Assembly (NCBI RefSeq): GCF_016862675.1
Contig: NZ_BONK01000002.1
Coordinates: 408,913-472,912 of the forward strand
From: Cellulomonas chitinilytica
Lineage (GTDB): Bacteria; Actinomycetota; Actinomycetes; Actinomycetales; Cellulomonadaceae
Direction: 5' to 3'
DNA: 64,000 nucleotides
Within the stretch, counting starts at the first letter, position 1, and each line of letters opens with the position of its first letter. Position numbers and translations under genes: made by a program. Shown here piece by piece: positions 10,571 through 19,956 of this stretch. The notes under the pieces were generated by a model, which saw only the letters and a program-made list of their open reading frames with translations, had not been told where the DNA came from and did no database searches.

Positions 10571-11271
10571 CCCACGCGGTGTGGGCGGCGCACCTCGGCG
10601 CCCGGACGAGCGGGCTCCGGCTCGAGGTCCCTGTCGAGCCCGACGCGGCGACCGCCCGGCGCTGGGCGGAGCAGGAGCTGGCCGACCCGGTCTACCACCA
10701 GTCGCGCTCGCTCCTCGACCGGCTGCTGGACTGGGTGCTCGACCTGCTGGACGGCATCCCCGCGCCCGTCGTCTCCCCCGGCGTCTCCCTCGCCGTCGTG
10801 ATCGGCGTGGTCGTCCTGGTCGCAGCCGTCGTGCTGTGGGCCGCGGGGCCGATCCGGCGGTCGCGTGCCGCCGCCGGTCGGGACGGACGGTCGGTGCTGG
10901 GTGACGACGACCAACGGACCGCCGACCAGCTGCGGTCCGCGGCCGACGCCGCCGCGTCGACGGGTGACTGGTCGCTGGCCGTCGTCGAGCGGTTCCGCGC
11001 CGTCGTGCGGGGGCTGGAGGAGCGGACCGTCCTCGACGCGCGCCTCGGCCGCACCGCGCACGAGGCGACGGTCGACGCGAGCGTCCGCCTGCCGTCCCTG
11101 GGCGCCGCGCTCGGCGTCGGCGGACGGCTCTTCGACGACGTCGCGTACGGGCACGTCACCGCGACGAGCGACGACGACCGCGCGCTGCGGGACCTCGACC
11201 GGCGTGTGCGCGAGACGCGCCCGGTCGCCCCCGGTGACCGCTCCGAGCAGGCCGTGGCGGCCCCCCGATGA
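10567..11271 (+). CDS. DUF4129 membrane protein
   Basis: A 234-residue protein with a single strong transmembrane helix (about residues 75-100) and a C-terminal cytoplasmic DUF4129 domain rich in Arg/Asp. DUF4129 is often fused to transglutaminase domains or encoded next to MoxR-DUF58 genes. GTG at 10567 overlaps the previous stop (GTGA). The gene in turn overlaps the next start by four bases, so it sits in a tightly coupled operon. Biochemical role unknown. Confidence 0.75.
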   Translation: MTHAVWAAHLGARTSGLRLEVPVEPDAATARRWAEQELADPVYHQSRSLLDRLLDWVLDLLDGIPAPVVSPGVSLAVVIGVVVLVAAVVLWAAGPIRRSRAAAGRDGRSVLGDDDQRTADQLRSAADAAASTGDWSLAVVERFRAVVRGLEERTVLDARLGRTAHEATVDASVRLPSLGAALGVGGRLFDDVAYGHVTATSDDDRALRDLDRRVRETRPVAPGDRSEQAVAAPR

Positions 11272-12464
11272 CCGCGACCACCGCGCCCACCGTGGCCGCC
11301 CAGCCCGTCGTCGGCGACGGCACGTCGACCCGCACCCGCGCGTCAGCGCGGTGGCGCCGGTTCCGGGCGCCGCTCGCGATCCTCGGGCTGCTCGCGCTCG
11401 TCGGGCTCCTCGCGGCCCTGCCCGAGCCCCGCACGTCGACCACCGCGGTGGCGCCCGACAACCCCGGACCGACCGGTGCGCGGGCCGCGGCGCGGATCCT
11501 CGAGGACCAGGGCGTCGACGTCCGGTACGTGCGGCGGGTCGCCGACGCCGTCGCACAGGCGGCGCCGGACAGCACGCTGCTCGTGGTCGGGGGGATGTTC
11601 CTCGACGGCGAGCAGCTCGACGCCCTCGACGGCACCGGCGCGGACCTCGTGCTGGTCGGCTACACCGGGATCGCCGAGCAGCTCAGCGACGGCCTGCTGG
11701 TGGGCGGCACCGACGGGGGGCCCGCCGTGCGGGACGCGGGGTGCGACGACCCCGACGCCGTCGCGGCGGGCACGGCCACCGTGTCGGGATCGCTGCGTGC
11801 GACCGGCCCCGGTGCGACCGTCTGCTTCGCGGGCGACGACCCCGAGAGCGGCGCGTACGCCGTGGTCGGTGGGCAACGGCCGCTGACCGCGCTGACCGAC
11901 ACCGCGCCCCTGACGAACGAGCACCTCGCCGAGGAGGGCAACGCCGCGCTCGTGCTGCGGATGCTCGGCAAGAACGAGCGGCTCGTCTGGTTCGTCCCGT
12001 CGCTCGACGACCTCAGCACGACCGGCGGCGACGGCGGGCCCGCGCTCGGCGACCTGGTGCCGCCACGCGTCCGGCTCGTCGGCCTCATGCTCGTCCTCGT
12101 CGTCGTGGTCGCCGCGCTCTGGCGCGGGCGACGCCTCGGACGTCTCGTGACCGAGCCGCTGCCCGTCGTGGTCCGGGCCGGCGAGACCACCCGTGGTCGC
12201 GGACGCCTGTACCGACGCTCCCGCGCCTACGGGCACGCCGCCGCAGCCCTGCGCGCCGGTGCGGCGAGCCGGTGCGCGACCCGGCTCGGCCTGCCCCGGT
12301 CCGCCGGCGCGGTCCAGCTCGTCGACGCCGTGTCGCGTGCCACCGGACGGGACGCCGCTGCCGTCGAGCACCTGTTGTACGGTCCCCCACCGCGGGACGA
12401 CGCCGGCCTGGCACGGCTGGCCCTGGACCTGGACCACCTGGAGAGCGAGGTTCACCGAACGTGA
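11268..12464 (+). CDS. DUF4350 membrane-anchored protein
   Basis: A 398-residue protein with N-terminal (about 33-52) and C-terminal (about 265-285) transmembrane helices and an extracytoplasmic DUF4350 domain between them. The domain begins PDNPGPTGARAAARILEDQG, a glutamine-amidotransferase-like fold used in many MoxR operons. The C-terminal cytoplasmic tail of about 110 residues is helical and basic. ATG at 11268 overlaps the DUF4129 stop. Its place between DUF4129 and MoxR is the conserved actinobacterial arrangement; no enzyme activity can be assigned. Confidence 0.75.
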   Translation: MTATTAPTVAAQPVVGDGTSTRTRASARWRRFRAPLAILGLLALVGLLAALPEPRTSTTAVAPDNPGPTGARAAARILEDQGVDVRYVRRVADAVAQAAPDSTLLVVGGMFLDGEQLDALDGTGADLVLVGYTGIAEQLSDGLLVGGTDGGPAVRDAGCDDPDAVAAGTATVSGSLRATGPGATVCFAGDDPESGAYAVVGGQRPLTALTDTAPLTNEHLAEEGNAALVLRMLGKNERLVWFVPSLDDLSTTGGDGGPALGDLVPPRVRLVGLMLVLVVVVAALWRGRRLGRLVTEPLPVVVRAGETTRGRGRLYRRSRAYGHAAAALRAGAASRCATRLGLPRSAGAVQLVDAVSRATGRDAAAVEHLLYGPPPRDDAGLARLALDLDHLESEVHRT

Positions 12465-13825
12465 CCGAGGAGACCCCCGGCATGCCCACGCCCGAGCACG
12501 TCCCCGCACCGGCGACCCCGCCCGGCGGCGCACCGGCACCCGCCCCCGCGCCCTCCGCGCCCCCTGCGCCCTCCGCGCCCACGGCACCGGCCTGGCCCGG
12601 GGTCCCTGCTGCTGCGCCCGCGCCCACCGGCTCCCCGGCTCCTGCCGGACCGCCCGCGCCGCCCACGAGCTCCCCTGCGCCGGCCTGGCCTGCCGCGCCG
12701 CCGAACGCCCCCGCGCCCGCCGGTCCACCCGCACCCGCCGGTCCGCCCGCGCCCGCCGGACCGCCCGCACCCCAGCACGCCGCGCCGCCGCAGGTGCCCG
12801 CCCCTGCACCCGCACCGCCCGTCGGAGCCGCCCCCGCGCCGTTCCCGGCGCCCGCCCACCAGCCGTCCGCGCCCTCGCACGAGCTGCGCGCGGCGCTCGC
12901 CGGCGTGCGGAGCGAGGTCGCCAAGGCCGTCGTCGGGCAGGACGCCGCCGTGAGCGGTCTCGTCATCGCGCTCCTGTGCCGGGGCCACGTGCTCCTCGAG
13001 GGCGTCCCGGGCGTCGCGAAGACCCTCCTCGTCCGCTCGCTGTCGGCCGCGCTGGACCTCGGCACCAAGCGGGTCCAGTTCACGCCGGACCTGATGCCCG
13101 GCGACATCACCGGCTCGCTCGTGTACGACGCCCGGACGGCCGAGTTCTCCTTCCGCGAGGGACCGGTGTTCACGAACCTCCTGCTCGCCGACGAGATCAA
13201 CCGGACGCCCCCCAAGACGCAGGCGTCCCTGCTCGAGGCGATGGAGGAGCGGCAGGTGTCGGTCGACGGGACCCCGCGCCCGCTGCCGGACCCGTTCCTC
13301 GTGATCGCGACGCAGAACCCCGTCGAGTACGAGGGCACCTACCCGCTGCCGGAGGCGCAGCTCGACCGGTTCCTGCTCAAGCTGACGCTGCCGCTGCCGG
13401 AGCGGGACGACGAGGTCGAGGTGCTCGCGAGGCACGCGGCAGGCTTCGACCCGCGCGACCTGGCCGCGGCAGGCATCCGGCCCGTCGCGGACGCGGCGCT
13501 GCTCGCCCGCGCACGTGCCGAGGTCGCGCAGGTGCAGGTGTCGCGGGAGGTGCTCGGGTACGCGGTCGACGTGTGCCGTGCGACGCGACGCTCGCCGTCC
13601 CTGTCGCTCGGCGTCTCGCCCCGTGGTGCGACGGCGCTGCTCGCGACGTCCCGCGCCTGGGCGTGGCTGTCCGGGCGTGGGTACGTGACGCCCGACGACG
13701 TCAAGGCGCTCGCGCACCCGACGCTGCGGCACCGCGTGCAGCTGCGGCCCGAGGCCGAGCTCGAGGGCGTGAACGCGGAGGTCGTCCTCGACACGGTGCT
13801 GGGGTCCGTCCCCGTCCCCCGCTGA
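12461..13825 (+). CDS. MoxR-family AAA+ ATPase with Pro/Ala-rich N-terminus
   Basis: A 454-residue MoxR AAA+ ATPase, a chaperone-like enzyme that usually works on partner proteins with VWA or DUF58 domains. Walker A is GVPGVAKT (181-188), Walker B ends in D244-E245, and sensor 1 lies in ATQNPVEYEGTYPLPEAQLDRF. The first ~140 residues are an extreme Pro/Ala linker encoded partly by 18-bp tandem repeats, absent from most MoxR proteins. GTG at 12461 overlaps the DUF4350 stop (GTGA). An in-frame ATG at 12482 has a good GAGGAG at nine bases and is a credible alternative. The DUF58 gene follows after seven bases. Confidence 0.9.
   Translation: MTEETPGMPTPEHVPAPATPPGGAPAPAPAPSAPPAPSAPTAPAWPGVPAAAPAPTGSPAPAGPPAPPTSSPAPAWPAAPPNAPAPAGPPAPAGPPAPAGPPAPQHAAPPQVPAPAPAPPVGAAPAPFPAPAHQPSAPSHELRAALAGVRSEVAKAVVGQDAAVSGLVIALLCRGHVLLEGVPGVAKTLLVRSLSAALDLGTKRVQFTPDLMPGDITGSLVYDARTAEFSFREGPVFTNLLLADEINRTPPKTQASLLEAMEERQVSVDGTPRPLPDPFLVIATQNPVEYEGTYPLPEAQLDRFLLKLTLPLPERDDEVEVLARHAAGFDPRDLAAAGIRPVADAALLARARAEVAQVQVSREVLGYAVDVCRATRRSPSLSLGVSPRGATALLATSRAWAWLSGRGYVTPDDVKALAHPTLRHRVQLRPEAELEGVNAEVVLDTVLGSVPVPR
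12710..12773 (+). repeat. 18-bp tandem repeat coding PAPAGP
   Basis: Three near-identical 18-bp units begin at 12710, 12728 and 12746 (consensus CCCGCRCCCGCCGGWCC plus one base), followed by a partial fourth. They encode PAPAGP in the linker of the MoxR protein. Differences are third-position only. Such units can change copy number by slippage. Confidence 0.8.
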
Positions 13826-13832
13826 GCGCGTC

Positions 13833-15125
13833 GTGACCTTCACGTGGCGGGCGGTGGTGCTCGCGGCGCTCGGCGTCCCGGTGGTCCTCGTGCTGCCGGC
13901 GGCGGGCACGGTCCTCGTCTGGACGCTCGTCGTCGCCGCGGTGTGCGTCGTGGACGCCGCGCTCGCCGCGTCACCCCGGCAGGTCGCCGTCGAGCGGGAC
14001 GTGCCGGTCTCGGTCCGGCTGACGGAGCCGGCCGACTCGACGCTCGTCGTGACGAACGTCGGTCGCCGCCGGCTGCGCGCGGTCGTGCGGGACGCGTGGC
14101 CTCCCTCGGCCTCGGCGCAGACCGACCGGCACGCGGTGGACGTGCCACCCGGTGAGGGCCGTCGGCTACGGACGACGCTCGTGCCGACCCGACGCGGCGA
14201 CGCGCACGCGGACCGGGTGACGATCCGGACGTCCGGTCCGCTCGGGGTGTCCGGCCGGCAGGCGTCCCTGACGGTGCCCGGGCGGCTGCGCGTGCTCCCC
14301 GAGTTCGCGTCGCGCCGGCACCTGCCGAGCAGGCTCGCCCGGCTGCGGGAGCTCGACGGGCGCGCGGCGGTGCAGGTGCGCGGGCCGGGCACGGAGTTCG
14401 ACTCGTTGCGCGAGTACGTGATCGGCGACGACGTGCGGGCCATCGACTGGCGCGCCACCGCCCGCCGCGGCGACGTCGTCGTGCGGACGTGGCGCCCCGA
14501 ACGGGACCGTCGCGTGATGATCGTGCTCGACTCCGCGCGGACCTCGGCGGTCCGCGTGCTCGACGCGCCCCGGATCGACGCGTCGATCGAGGCGGCGCTG
14601 CTGCTCTCGGCGCTCGCGGGCCGGGCGGGCGACCGGGTGGAGCTCCTCGCCTTCGACCGGCGGGTCCGTGCCCGGGCGGCGGGGGTGTCGGGCGCGCGTC
14701 TCATGCCGGCGCTCGCGGACGCGCTCGCGAACGTCCATCCCGAGCTCGTCGAGACGGACTGGGCGGGTGTGGTGGGCGACGTGCGCCGCCGGATGAGCCA
14801 GCGTGCTCTCGTCGTGCTGCTCACCGCGCTCGAGCCGGCGGCGGTGGAGCAGGGCCTGCTCGGCGTGGTCGGCCAGCTCACGGAGCGTCACCAGGTGGTC
14901 CTCGCGTCGGTGCAGGACCCCGAGGTGGACGCCCTGCGCGCGGGCCGCGGCGACGCCGCGGCGGTCTTCGACGCCGCGGCGGCGGAGCGGGCCGGTCTCG
15001 AACGTGCCGCGGTCGCCCAGCGGCTGCGGCAGCGCGGCGTCGAGGTGCTCGAGGCGCTGCCCGACGAGCTCGCGCCGCGGCTGGCCGACACGTACCTGGC
15101 GCTCAAGGCGGCCGGTCGCCTCTGA
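13833..15125 (+). CDS. DUF58 protein, MoxR partner
   Basis: A 430-residue protein with two N-terminal hydrophobic helices (about 5-45) and the DUF58 core. The family hallmark is the block from about residue 190, GTEFDSLREYVIGDDVRAID followed by W-R-A-T-A-R. A von Willebrand A-like region starts at RRVMIVLDSART. DUF58 proteins are encoded beside MoxR ATPases almost everywhere and are presumed to be their clients or adaptors. GTG at 13833 lies seven bases after the moxR stop. It is the last gene of the 9431-15125 operon. Confidence 0.88.
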   Translation: MTFTWRAVVLAALGVPVVLVLPAAGTVLVWTLVVAAVCVVDAALAASPRQVAVERDVPVSVRLTEPADSTLVVTNVGRRRLRAVVRDAWPPSASAQTDRHAVDVPPGEGRRLRTTLVPTRRGDAHADRVTIRTSGPLGVSGRQASLTVPGRLRVLPEFASRRHLPSRLARLRELDGRAAVQVRGPGTEFDSLREYVIGDDVRAIDWRATARRGDVVVRTWRPERDRRVMIVLDSARTSAVRVLDAPRIDASIEAALLLSALAGRAGDRVELLAFDRRVRARAAGVSGARLMPALADALANVHPELVETDWAGVVGDVRRRMSQRALVVLLTALEPAAVEQGLLGVVGQLTERHQVVLASVQDPEVDALRAGRGDAAAVFDAAAAERAGLERAAVAQRLRQRGVEVLEALPDELAPRLADTYLALKAAGRL

Positions 15126-15253
15126 CGGCGGACCGGTGCGCCGGGTCGCCCGCGGCTTCGGGACGCCCCGACGCACCTGCCGGCCGGGTGTGCCCGGCGG
15201 CACGCCCGCGGCCTGCGACGATCGCCCGCCCACCGCGTGTCGGCCAGTGCCGA

Positions 15254-15259
15254 TACCGT
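15254..15259 (+). promoter_or_regulatory. -10 box for a leaderless HTH_42 transcript
   Basis: TACCGT ends six bases before the GTG start at 15266, and no Shine-Dalgarno is present. This is the spacing expected when transcription starts at or next to the start codon. No clear -35 is seen. Confidence 0.5.
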
Positions 15260-15265
15260 GCGAGC

Positions 15266-16456
15266 GTGCCCGTGGACCCGCCGCTGACCACCGCCGAGCT
15301 CAACCGTGCGCTCCTCGCACGTCAGCACCTCCTGGACCGGGCGGACGTCCCGGTGACCGCGATGGTGGACCACCTGGTCGGCCTGCAGGCGCAGAACGCG
15401 TGGTCGCCGTACGTCGGCCTGTGGAGCCGCGTGTCGTCGTTCTCCCACGGCGACCTCGGCGGGACGCTCCTGGAGCGTTCCACGGCACGCATCGCCGTCA
15501 TGCGCGGCACGATCCACCTCGTCACGGCACCGGACGCGCTGCTGCTGCCGGCCCTGATCGCGCCGCTGTTCCGCAAGGACCTGCTCGTCAACGCGGCGCA
15601 CGCCGCGGCCCTGCGCACGCTCGACGTCGACGAGCTGACCGCGCGGGCCCGCGCACTTGTCGAGGAGCGGCCGCGGGTGACGACGGACCTGGGCGCCCTG
15701 CTCGGCGAACGCTGGCCGGACGTCGCACCGGCGACGCTCGCGTACGGCGCGCGGGGCACGCTCCCGCTGGTCCAGGTGCCTCCCCGGGGCGTCTGGGGGC
15801 GGTCCGGTGCGACGACGTGGACGACGGCCTGGTCCTGGCTCGGACCGCAGGCCACGGCGGCCGCTCCCGACGTCACCGACCCCGACGTGCTCGCCGCCGA
15901 GCTCGAGCGACTGGTGCTGCGCTACCTCGCGGCGTTCGGGCCGGCGACGGTCGCCGACCTGCAGGCGTGGTCGGGGCTGACGGGTCTGCGGCCGGTCGTC
16001 GACGGGCTCGGCGACCGGGTGCTGCGGTTCTCGGCACCACCCCCGCCCGGCGGGGTCCGCCCCCGCACCGTCGTCGACGTGCCCGACGCGCCACGCCCGG
16101 CCGGTGACGTGCCGGCCCCGGTGCGGTTCCTGCCCGACCTCGACAACGTGCTGCTCAGCCACGCGGACCGCAGCCGCATCGTGAGCGACGAGCGCCGACG
16201 CAGCCTGCAGACCCGCAACGGCGTCATCCCGGGAACTGTCCTGGTCGACGGCCGGGTCGGGGCGACGTGGGTCGTCCGGCGCACGCGACTCGACGACGGT
16301 GGTCGCAGCCGGCGTGAGCTGGCGACGCTCGAGGTCACGTCCCTCGACCCGCTCGACACCGCCCGGCGTCGCGCGCTCGAGGACGAGGGGTCGCGATTCG
16401 TGCGCTTCTTCGCCGACGACGCGGCCGAGCATGCGGTCGTCGTCGCCGCGACCTGA
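15266..16456 (+). CDS. AlkZ-type HTH_42 DNA glycosylase
   Basis: A 396-residue winged-helix HTH_42 protein. The catalytic motif reads LVGLQAQN, giving Q41-x-Q43, the QxQ signature of the AlkZ branch that unhooks azinomycin-type crosslinks in Streptomyces. Other family marks are the MRGTIHLV segment (about residue 79) and the C-terminal LPDLDNVLLSHADRSRI block. GTG at 15266 is chosen; a second GTG two codons on is possible. It is separated from the DUF58 gene by 140 bases and seems to have its own promoter. It differs from the QxD protein at 2020-3285, so the genome carries both subclasses. Substrate range is inferred from family only. Confidence 0.82.
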   Translation: MPVDPPLTTAELNRALLARQHLLDRADVPVTAMVDHLVGLQAQNAWSPYVGLWSRVSSFSHGDLGGTLLERSTARIAVMRGTIHLVTAPDALLLPALIAPLFRKDLLVNAAHAAALRTLDVDELTARARALVEERPRVTTDLGALLGERWPDVAPATLAYGARGTLPLVQVPPRGVWGRSGATTWTTAWSWLGPQATAAAPDVTDPDVLAAELERLVLRYLAAFGPATVADLQAWSGLTGLRPVVDGLGDRVLRFSAPPPPGGVRPRTVVDVPDAPRPAGDVPAPVRFLPDLDNVLLSHADRSRIVSDERRRSLQTRNGVIPGTVLVDGRVGATWVVRRTRLDDGGRSRRELATLEVTSLDPLDTARRRALEDEGSRFVRFFADDAAEHAVVVAAT

Positions 16457-16458
16457 GA

Positions 16459-17454
16459 TCAGCCCGCGGTCGCGAGCGTGTAACCACCGCGGTCGGCCGT
16501 CACGTCGCCGGTCTCGCCCGCCCGCACGGCCCGGCGACCCAGGACGAGCGTGTACGCCCAGAACGCGGAGACGGCGATCACCCCGGCAGCGATCTTCACG
16601 GCCCACGGCAGGTCGGACCCGTTGAGGAACCCCTCGATCACCCCGGAGATCGCGAGCGTGCCGACGAGCCCGATCGCGACGGTGAACAGGGCGCGAGCCT
16701 CCTCCGCGAGCGCCCGGCCCCGGGGGCGGGGCCCCGGGTCGATCCACGTCCAGAAGATCCGCAGACCGGCCGCTCCCGCGACGAACACCGACGTGAGCTC
16801 CAGGAGCCCGTGGGGTGCGATGAGCTGGAAGAACACGTCCAGACGACCGTGCGCCGCCATGAGCCCGCCCGCCGCACCGGCGCCGATGGCGTTCGCCACG
16901 AGGAAGTAGACGGGGAGGAAGCCGGTGATGCCGGACCCGATGCAGACCGCGGTCAGCCACGCGTTGTTCGTCCACACGTGCAGCGCGAAGCCGGCGCCCG
17001 GGTCGTAGTAGTCGGAGAACTCGTGCTCCACGTACTGCTGCTGCTGGCTGGGCGTGCCCATCGCCGCCTGGGCGTCCGGCTGCGTCGCGACCCAGACGCC
17101 GCTCGCCACGGCGACGAGCACGAACCCCACCGTGACGGCGACCGTCCACCACCGGATCCGGTAGAGCGCGGCAGGCAGGGACACGCCGAGGAAGACCGCG
17201 ACGTCCCGCCAGCTCGGCTCGTGCGCCCCGGCGATCGCGGCACGGGACCGGCCGAGCTGCTGCGACAGCCGGCTCACCAGCTCGGGGTCCGGCGCCGCGG
17301 AGCGGATCACGGAGAGGTCGGTGGCGGTCGCCTGGTAGAGGCGCACGAGCTCGTCCGCCTCCGCACCCGTCCGCCGTCGGGTGCGGGTCAGGCGGTCCAG
17401 CCGCTGCCACGCGCCGGCGCGGGCCGCCTGGTAGGCGTCGAGATCCATGCGCAC
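16459..17454 (-). CDS. Stage II sporulation protein M-like membrane protein
   Basis: A 331-residue SpoIIM/DUF95-family membrane protein with about five or six helices after a cytoplasmic N-terminal helix bundle of about 95 residues. The family pattern of long hydrophobic segments with FLVANAIGAGAAGGLMAAHG and APHGLLELTSVFVAGAAG is clear. The host class does not sporulate, so the name is historical; in many actinobacteria it sits beside RDD and MoxR genes, as here. The first codon is GTG at 17454 with an in-frame ATG two codons on. It converges on the glycosylase gene with a two-base gap. Confidence 0.85.
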   Translation of the reverse strand: MRMDLDAYQAARAGAWQRLDRLTRTRRRTGAEADELVRLYQATATDLSVIRSAAPDPELVSRLSQQLGRSRAAIAGAHEPSWRDVAVFLGVSLPAALYRIRWWTVAVTVGFVLVAVASGVWVATQPDAQAAMGTPSQQQQYVEHEFSDYYDPGAGFALHVWTNNAWLTAVCIGSGITGFLPVYFLVANAIGAGAAGGLMAAHGRLDVFFQLIAPHGLLELTSVFVAGAAGLRIFWTWIDPGPRPRGRALAEEARALFTVAIGLVGTLAISGVIEGFLNGSDLPWAVKIAAGVIAVSAFWAYTLVLGRRAVRAGETGDVTADRGGYTLATAG

Positions 17455-17536
17455 AGCCTGCCATCCCGCCGGGCCGCTCAGCGGCTAGTCTCCCCAGGCA
17501 GGGCGCGCGCCCCGCGCGGAGACGGGAGGAGGGCAC

Positions 17537-18352
17537 ATGGCCGGCGTCGTCATCGGCGAGGGGGTGCTGCTCGACTCGCAGCCCGCGTCGCCGATCTCCC
17601 GGGTCCTGGCCGCTCTCCTGGACCTGCTGGTCATCGTGGTCGGGGTGTTCGTGCTGCTCTTCCTCGTGGGGCTCACGGGAGCGGCCGACTCCGAGGACGG
17701 CGCGGCGATCCTGGGCGTCGTGATCGTCGCGACGATCACCGTCGTCGTCCCCACGACGGTCGAGACCCTGACCCGCGGACGCTCGGTCGGCAAGCTCGCG
17801 GTGGGGATCCGGGTGGTCCGCGACGACGGCGGTCCGCTCGTGCTCCGTCAGGCGCTCGTCCGTGCTCTCGTGGGGTTCGTCGAGCTGTGGGCCACGTTCG
17901 GCTCGGTGGCGCTCATCTGCTCGATCGTGCACCCGCAGGGCAAGCGCGTCGGCGACATCCTGGCCGGCACGTACGCGCTGCGCGTCCGGGGCGCGACGGC
18001 GCTGCGCACGGCCGCGCCGATGCCGCCGTGGCTCGCCGGCTGGGCCGCGCGGGCCGACGTCGCCCGCCTGCCAGACGGGCTCGCCCTGTCGGTGCGCCAG
18101 TTCCTCGTCCGGGCTGCGAAGCTGCACCCGGCCTCCCGGGTGCAGCTCGGCGAGCAGCTCACCTCCGAGGTGCAGCGCTACGTGCACCCCCTGCCACCGC
18201 CGGGCACCCACCCGGAGGCGTTCCTCGCCGCCGTGCTCGCCGAGCGGCGCGAGCGGGAGCTGCGGACCCGCCTCGCGGCCGCCCACCGGGACGCCGTCGA
18301 GGCCGACCTGCTGCACCGGCTCCCCTACGGGGTCCCCGACCCCGCCCAGTGA
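17537..18352 (+). CDS. RDD-family membrane protein
   Basis: A 271-residue protein. The N-terminal RDD domain (about 15-150) has three hydrophobic segments and the conserved TRGRSVGKLAVGIRVVRDDG loop. A C-terminal cytoplasmic helical tail of about 110 residues follows. The start ATG at 17537 has GGAGGA just upstream, and a TAGTCT box at 17486-17491 could serve as -10. It is divergent from the SpoIIM-like gene; the two are commonly paired. Transport function has been suggested for the family but cannot be read from this sequence. Confidence 0.85.
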   Translation: MAGVVIGEGVLLDSQPASPISRVLAALLDLLVIVVGVFVLLFLVGLTGAADSEDGAAILGVVIVATITVVVPTTVETLTRGRSVGKLAVGIRVVRDDGGPLVLRQALVRALVGFVELWATFGSVALICSIVHPQGKRVGDILAGTYALRVRGATALRTAAPMPPWLAGWAARADVARLPDGLALSVRQFLVRAAKLHPASRVQLGEQLTSEVQRYVHPLPPPGTHPEAFLAAVLAERRERELRTRLAAAHRDAVEADLLHRLPYGVPDPAQ

Positions 18353-18386
18353 GCCCGCGCCCGCCGCACCCGACGGGCCCAGCACC

Positions 18387-19868
18387 TCAGTAGCGGTAGT
18401 GGTCCGGCTTGTACGGACCGTCGACGTCGACCCCGAGGTACTCCGCCTGGCTCTTCGTGAGCTCGGTGAGCCGCACGCCGAGCGCGTCGAGGTGCAGGCG
18501 GGCGACCTTCTCGTCGAGCACCTTCGGCAGCCGGTACACCTGCCGCTCGTAGGCGTCCTGCCGGGTGAACAGCTCGACCTGCGCGATCACCTGGTTCGAG
18601 AACGAGTTGCTCATGACGAACGACGGGTGCCCGGTCGCGTTGCCGAGGTTCAGCAGCCGCCCTTCCGAGAGGACGATGATCGACCGCCCCGGCCTGTCGT
18701 CGGCCGCCGGGAACGTCCACTCGTGCACCTGCGGCTTGATCTCGGTCCGCACGACACCCGGCACCGCGGCGAGACCGGCCATGTCGATCTCGTTGTCGAA
18801 GTGCCCGATGTTCCCGACGACCGCCTTGTCCTTGAGCGCGACGAGGTCGGCGACCGTCACGACGTCCTTGTTGCCCGTCGTCGTGATCACGAAGTCGACC
18901 TCGCCGACGACGTCCGCGAGCCGGGTCACCTGGAACCCGTCCATCGCCGCCTGCAGCGCGCAGATCGGGTCGACCTCGGAGACGATCACCCGGGCCCCCT
19001 GCCCGCGGAACGCCTCGGCGGCTCCCTTGCCGACGTCGCCGTACCCGCACACGAACGCGACCTTGCCGCCCATGAGCACGTCGGTCGCACGGTTGATGCC
19101 GTCGGGAAGCGAGTGCCGGATGCCGTACTTGTTGTCGAACTTCGACTTGGTGACCGAGTCGTTCACGTTGATCGCGGGGAACAGCAGGCGGCCGGCGTCG
19201 GCGAGCTGGTAGAGCCGGTGCACACCCGTGGTCGTCTCCTCGCTCACGCCGACGATCCCCTTGGCGACACGCGTCCACCGCTGCGGGTCGGCGTCCAGCG
19301 ACCGGCGCAGCACCCCGAGGACGACCGTGAGCTCCTCGGACCACCCGGGGTCGCCGGGCTTCGGGTCGTCCGGGACCGCACCCGCCGCCTCGTGCTGCAC
19401 GCCCTGGTGGACGAGCAGCGTCGCGTCGCCGCCGTCGTCGAGGATGAGGTTCGGGCCTTCGTCGTCCGGCCAGAGCAGGACCTGCTCGGTGCACTCCCAG
19501 TACTCCTCGAGCGACTCGCCCTTCCACGCGAACACCGGGACCCCCGCGGGTGCGTCGACGGTGCCGTGCGGTCCGACGGCGACCGCGGCCGCGGCCTCGT
19601 CCTGCGTGGAGAAGATGTTGCACGACGCCCACCGCACCTGGGCGCCGAGCGCCACGAGCGTCTCGATGAGCACCGCGGTCTGCACGGTCATGTGCAGCGA
19701 GCCGGCGATCCGGGCGCCGGCGAGCGGCTGCTGCGGGCCGAGCTCCGCCCGCAGCGCCATGAGTCCAGGCATCTCGTGCTCCGCGAGCCGGATCTGATGC
19801 CGCCCGGCCTCCGCCAGGCTCAGGTCGCGCACCTTGAGACGGCCGGGGATCTCGCTGAACACGCTCAT
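18387..19868 (-). CDS. ahcY: Adenosylhomocysteinase
   Basis: A 493-residue S-adenosylhomocysteine hydrolase that splits SAH to adenosine and homocysteine and so keeps methyltransferases active. It shows the substrate region [20 protein letters not shown], the NAD-binding GYGDVGKG motif, and the C-terminal KPDHYRY that reaches into the partner's cofactor site. The length and an internal acidic insertion (about residues 130-170) match actinobacterial forms. ATG at 19868 has AGGAG upstream. The gene stands alone, convergent with the RDD gene. Confidence 0.98.
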   Translation of the reverse strand: MSVFSEIPGRLKVRDLSLAEAGRHQIRLAEHEMPGLMALRAELGPQQPLAGARIAGSLHMTVQTAVLIETLVALGAQVRWASCNIFSTQDEAAAAVAVGPHGTVDAPAGVPVFAWKGESLEEYWECTEQVLLWPDDEGPNLILDDGGDATLLVHQGVQHEAAGAVPDDPKPGDPGWSEELTVVLGVLRRSLDADPQRWTRVAKGIVGVSEETTTGVHRLYQLADAGRLLFPAINVNDSVTKSKFDNKYGIRHSLPDGINRATDVLMGGKVAFVCGYGDVGKGAAEAFRGQGARVIVSEVDPICALQAAMDGFQVTRLADVVGEVDFVITTTGNKDVVTVADLVALKDKAVVGNIGHFDNEIDMAGLAAVPGVVRTEIKPQVHEWTFPAADDRPGRSIIVLSEGRLLNLGNATGHPSFVMSNSFSNQVIAQVELFTRQDAYERQVYRLPKVLDEKVARLHLDALGVRLTELTKSQAEYLGVDVDGPYKPDHYRY

Positions 19869-19956
19869 GTCACTCCTCGCTCACGGTCGGGTGTGCCTCG
19901 TTCGTGGTGCGTCGTGCGTCGTGCGGGTCGGGCCCGTGCCCGGGCGGTCGATGGGG

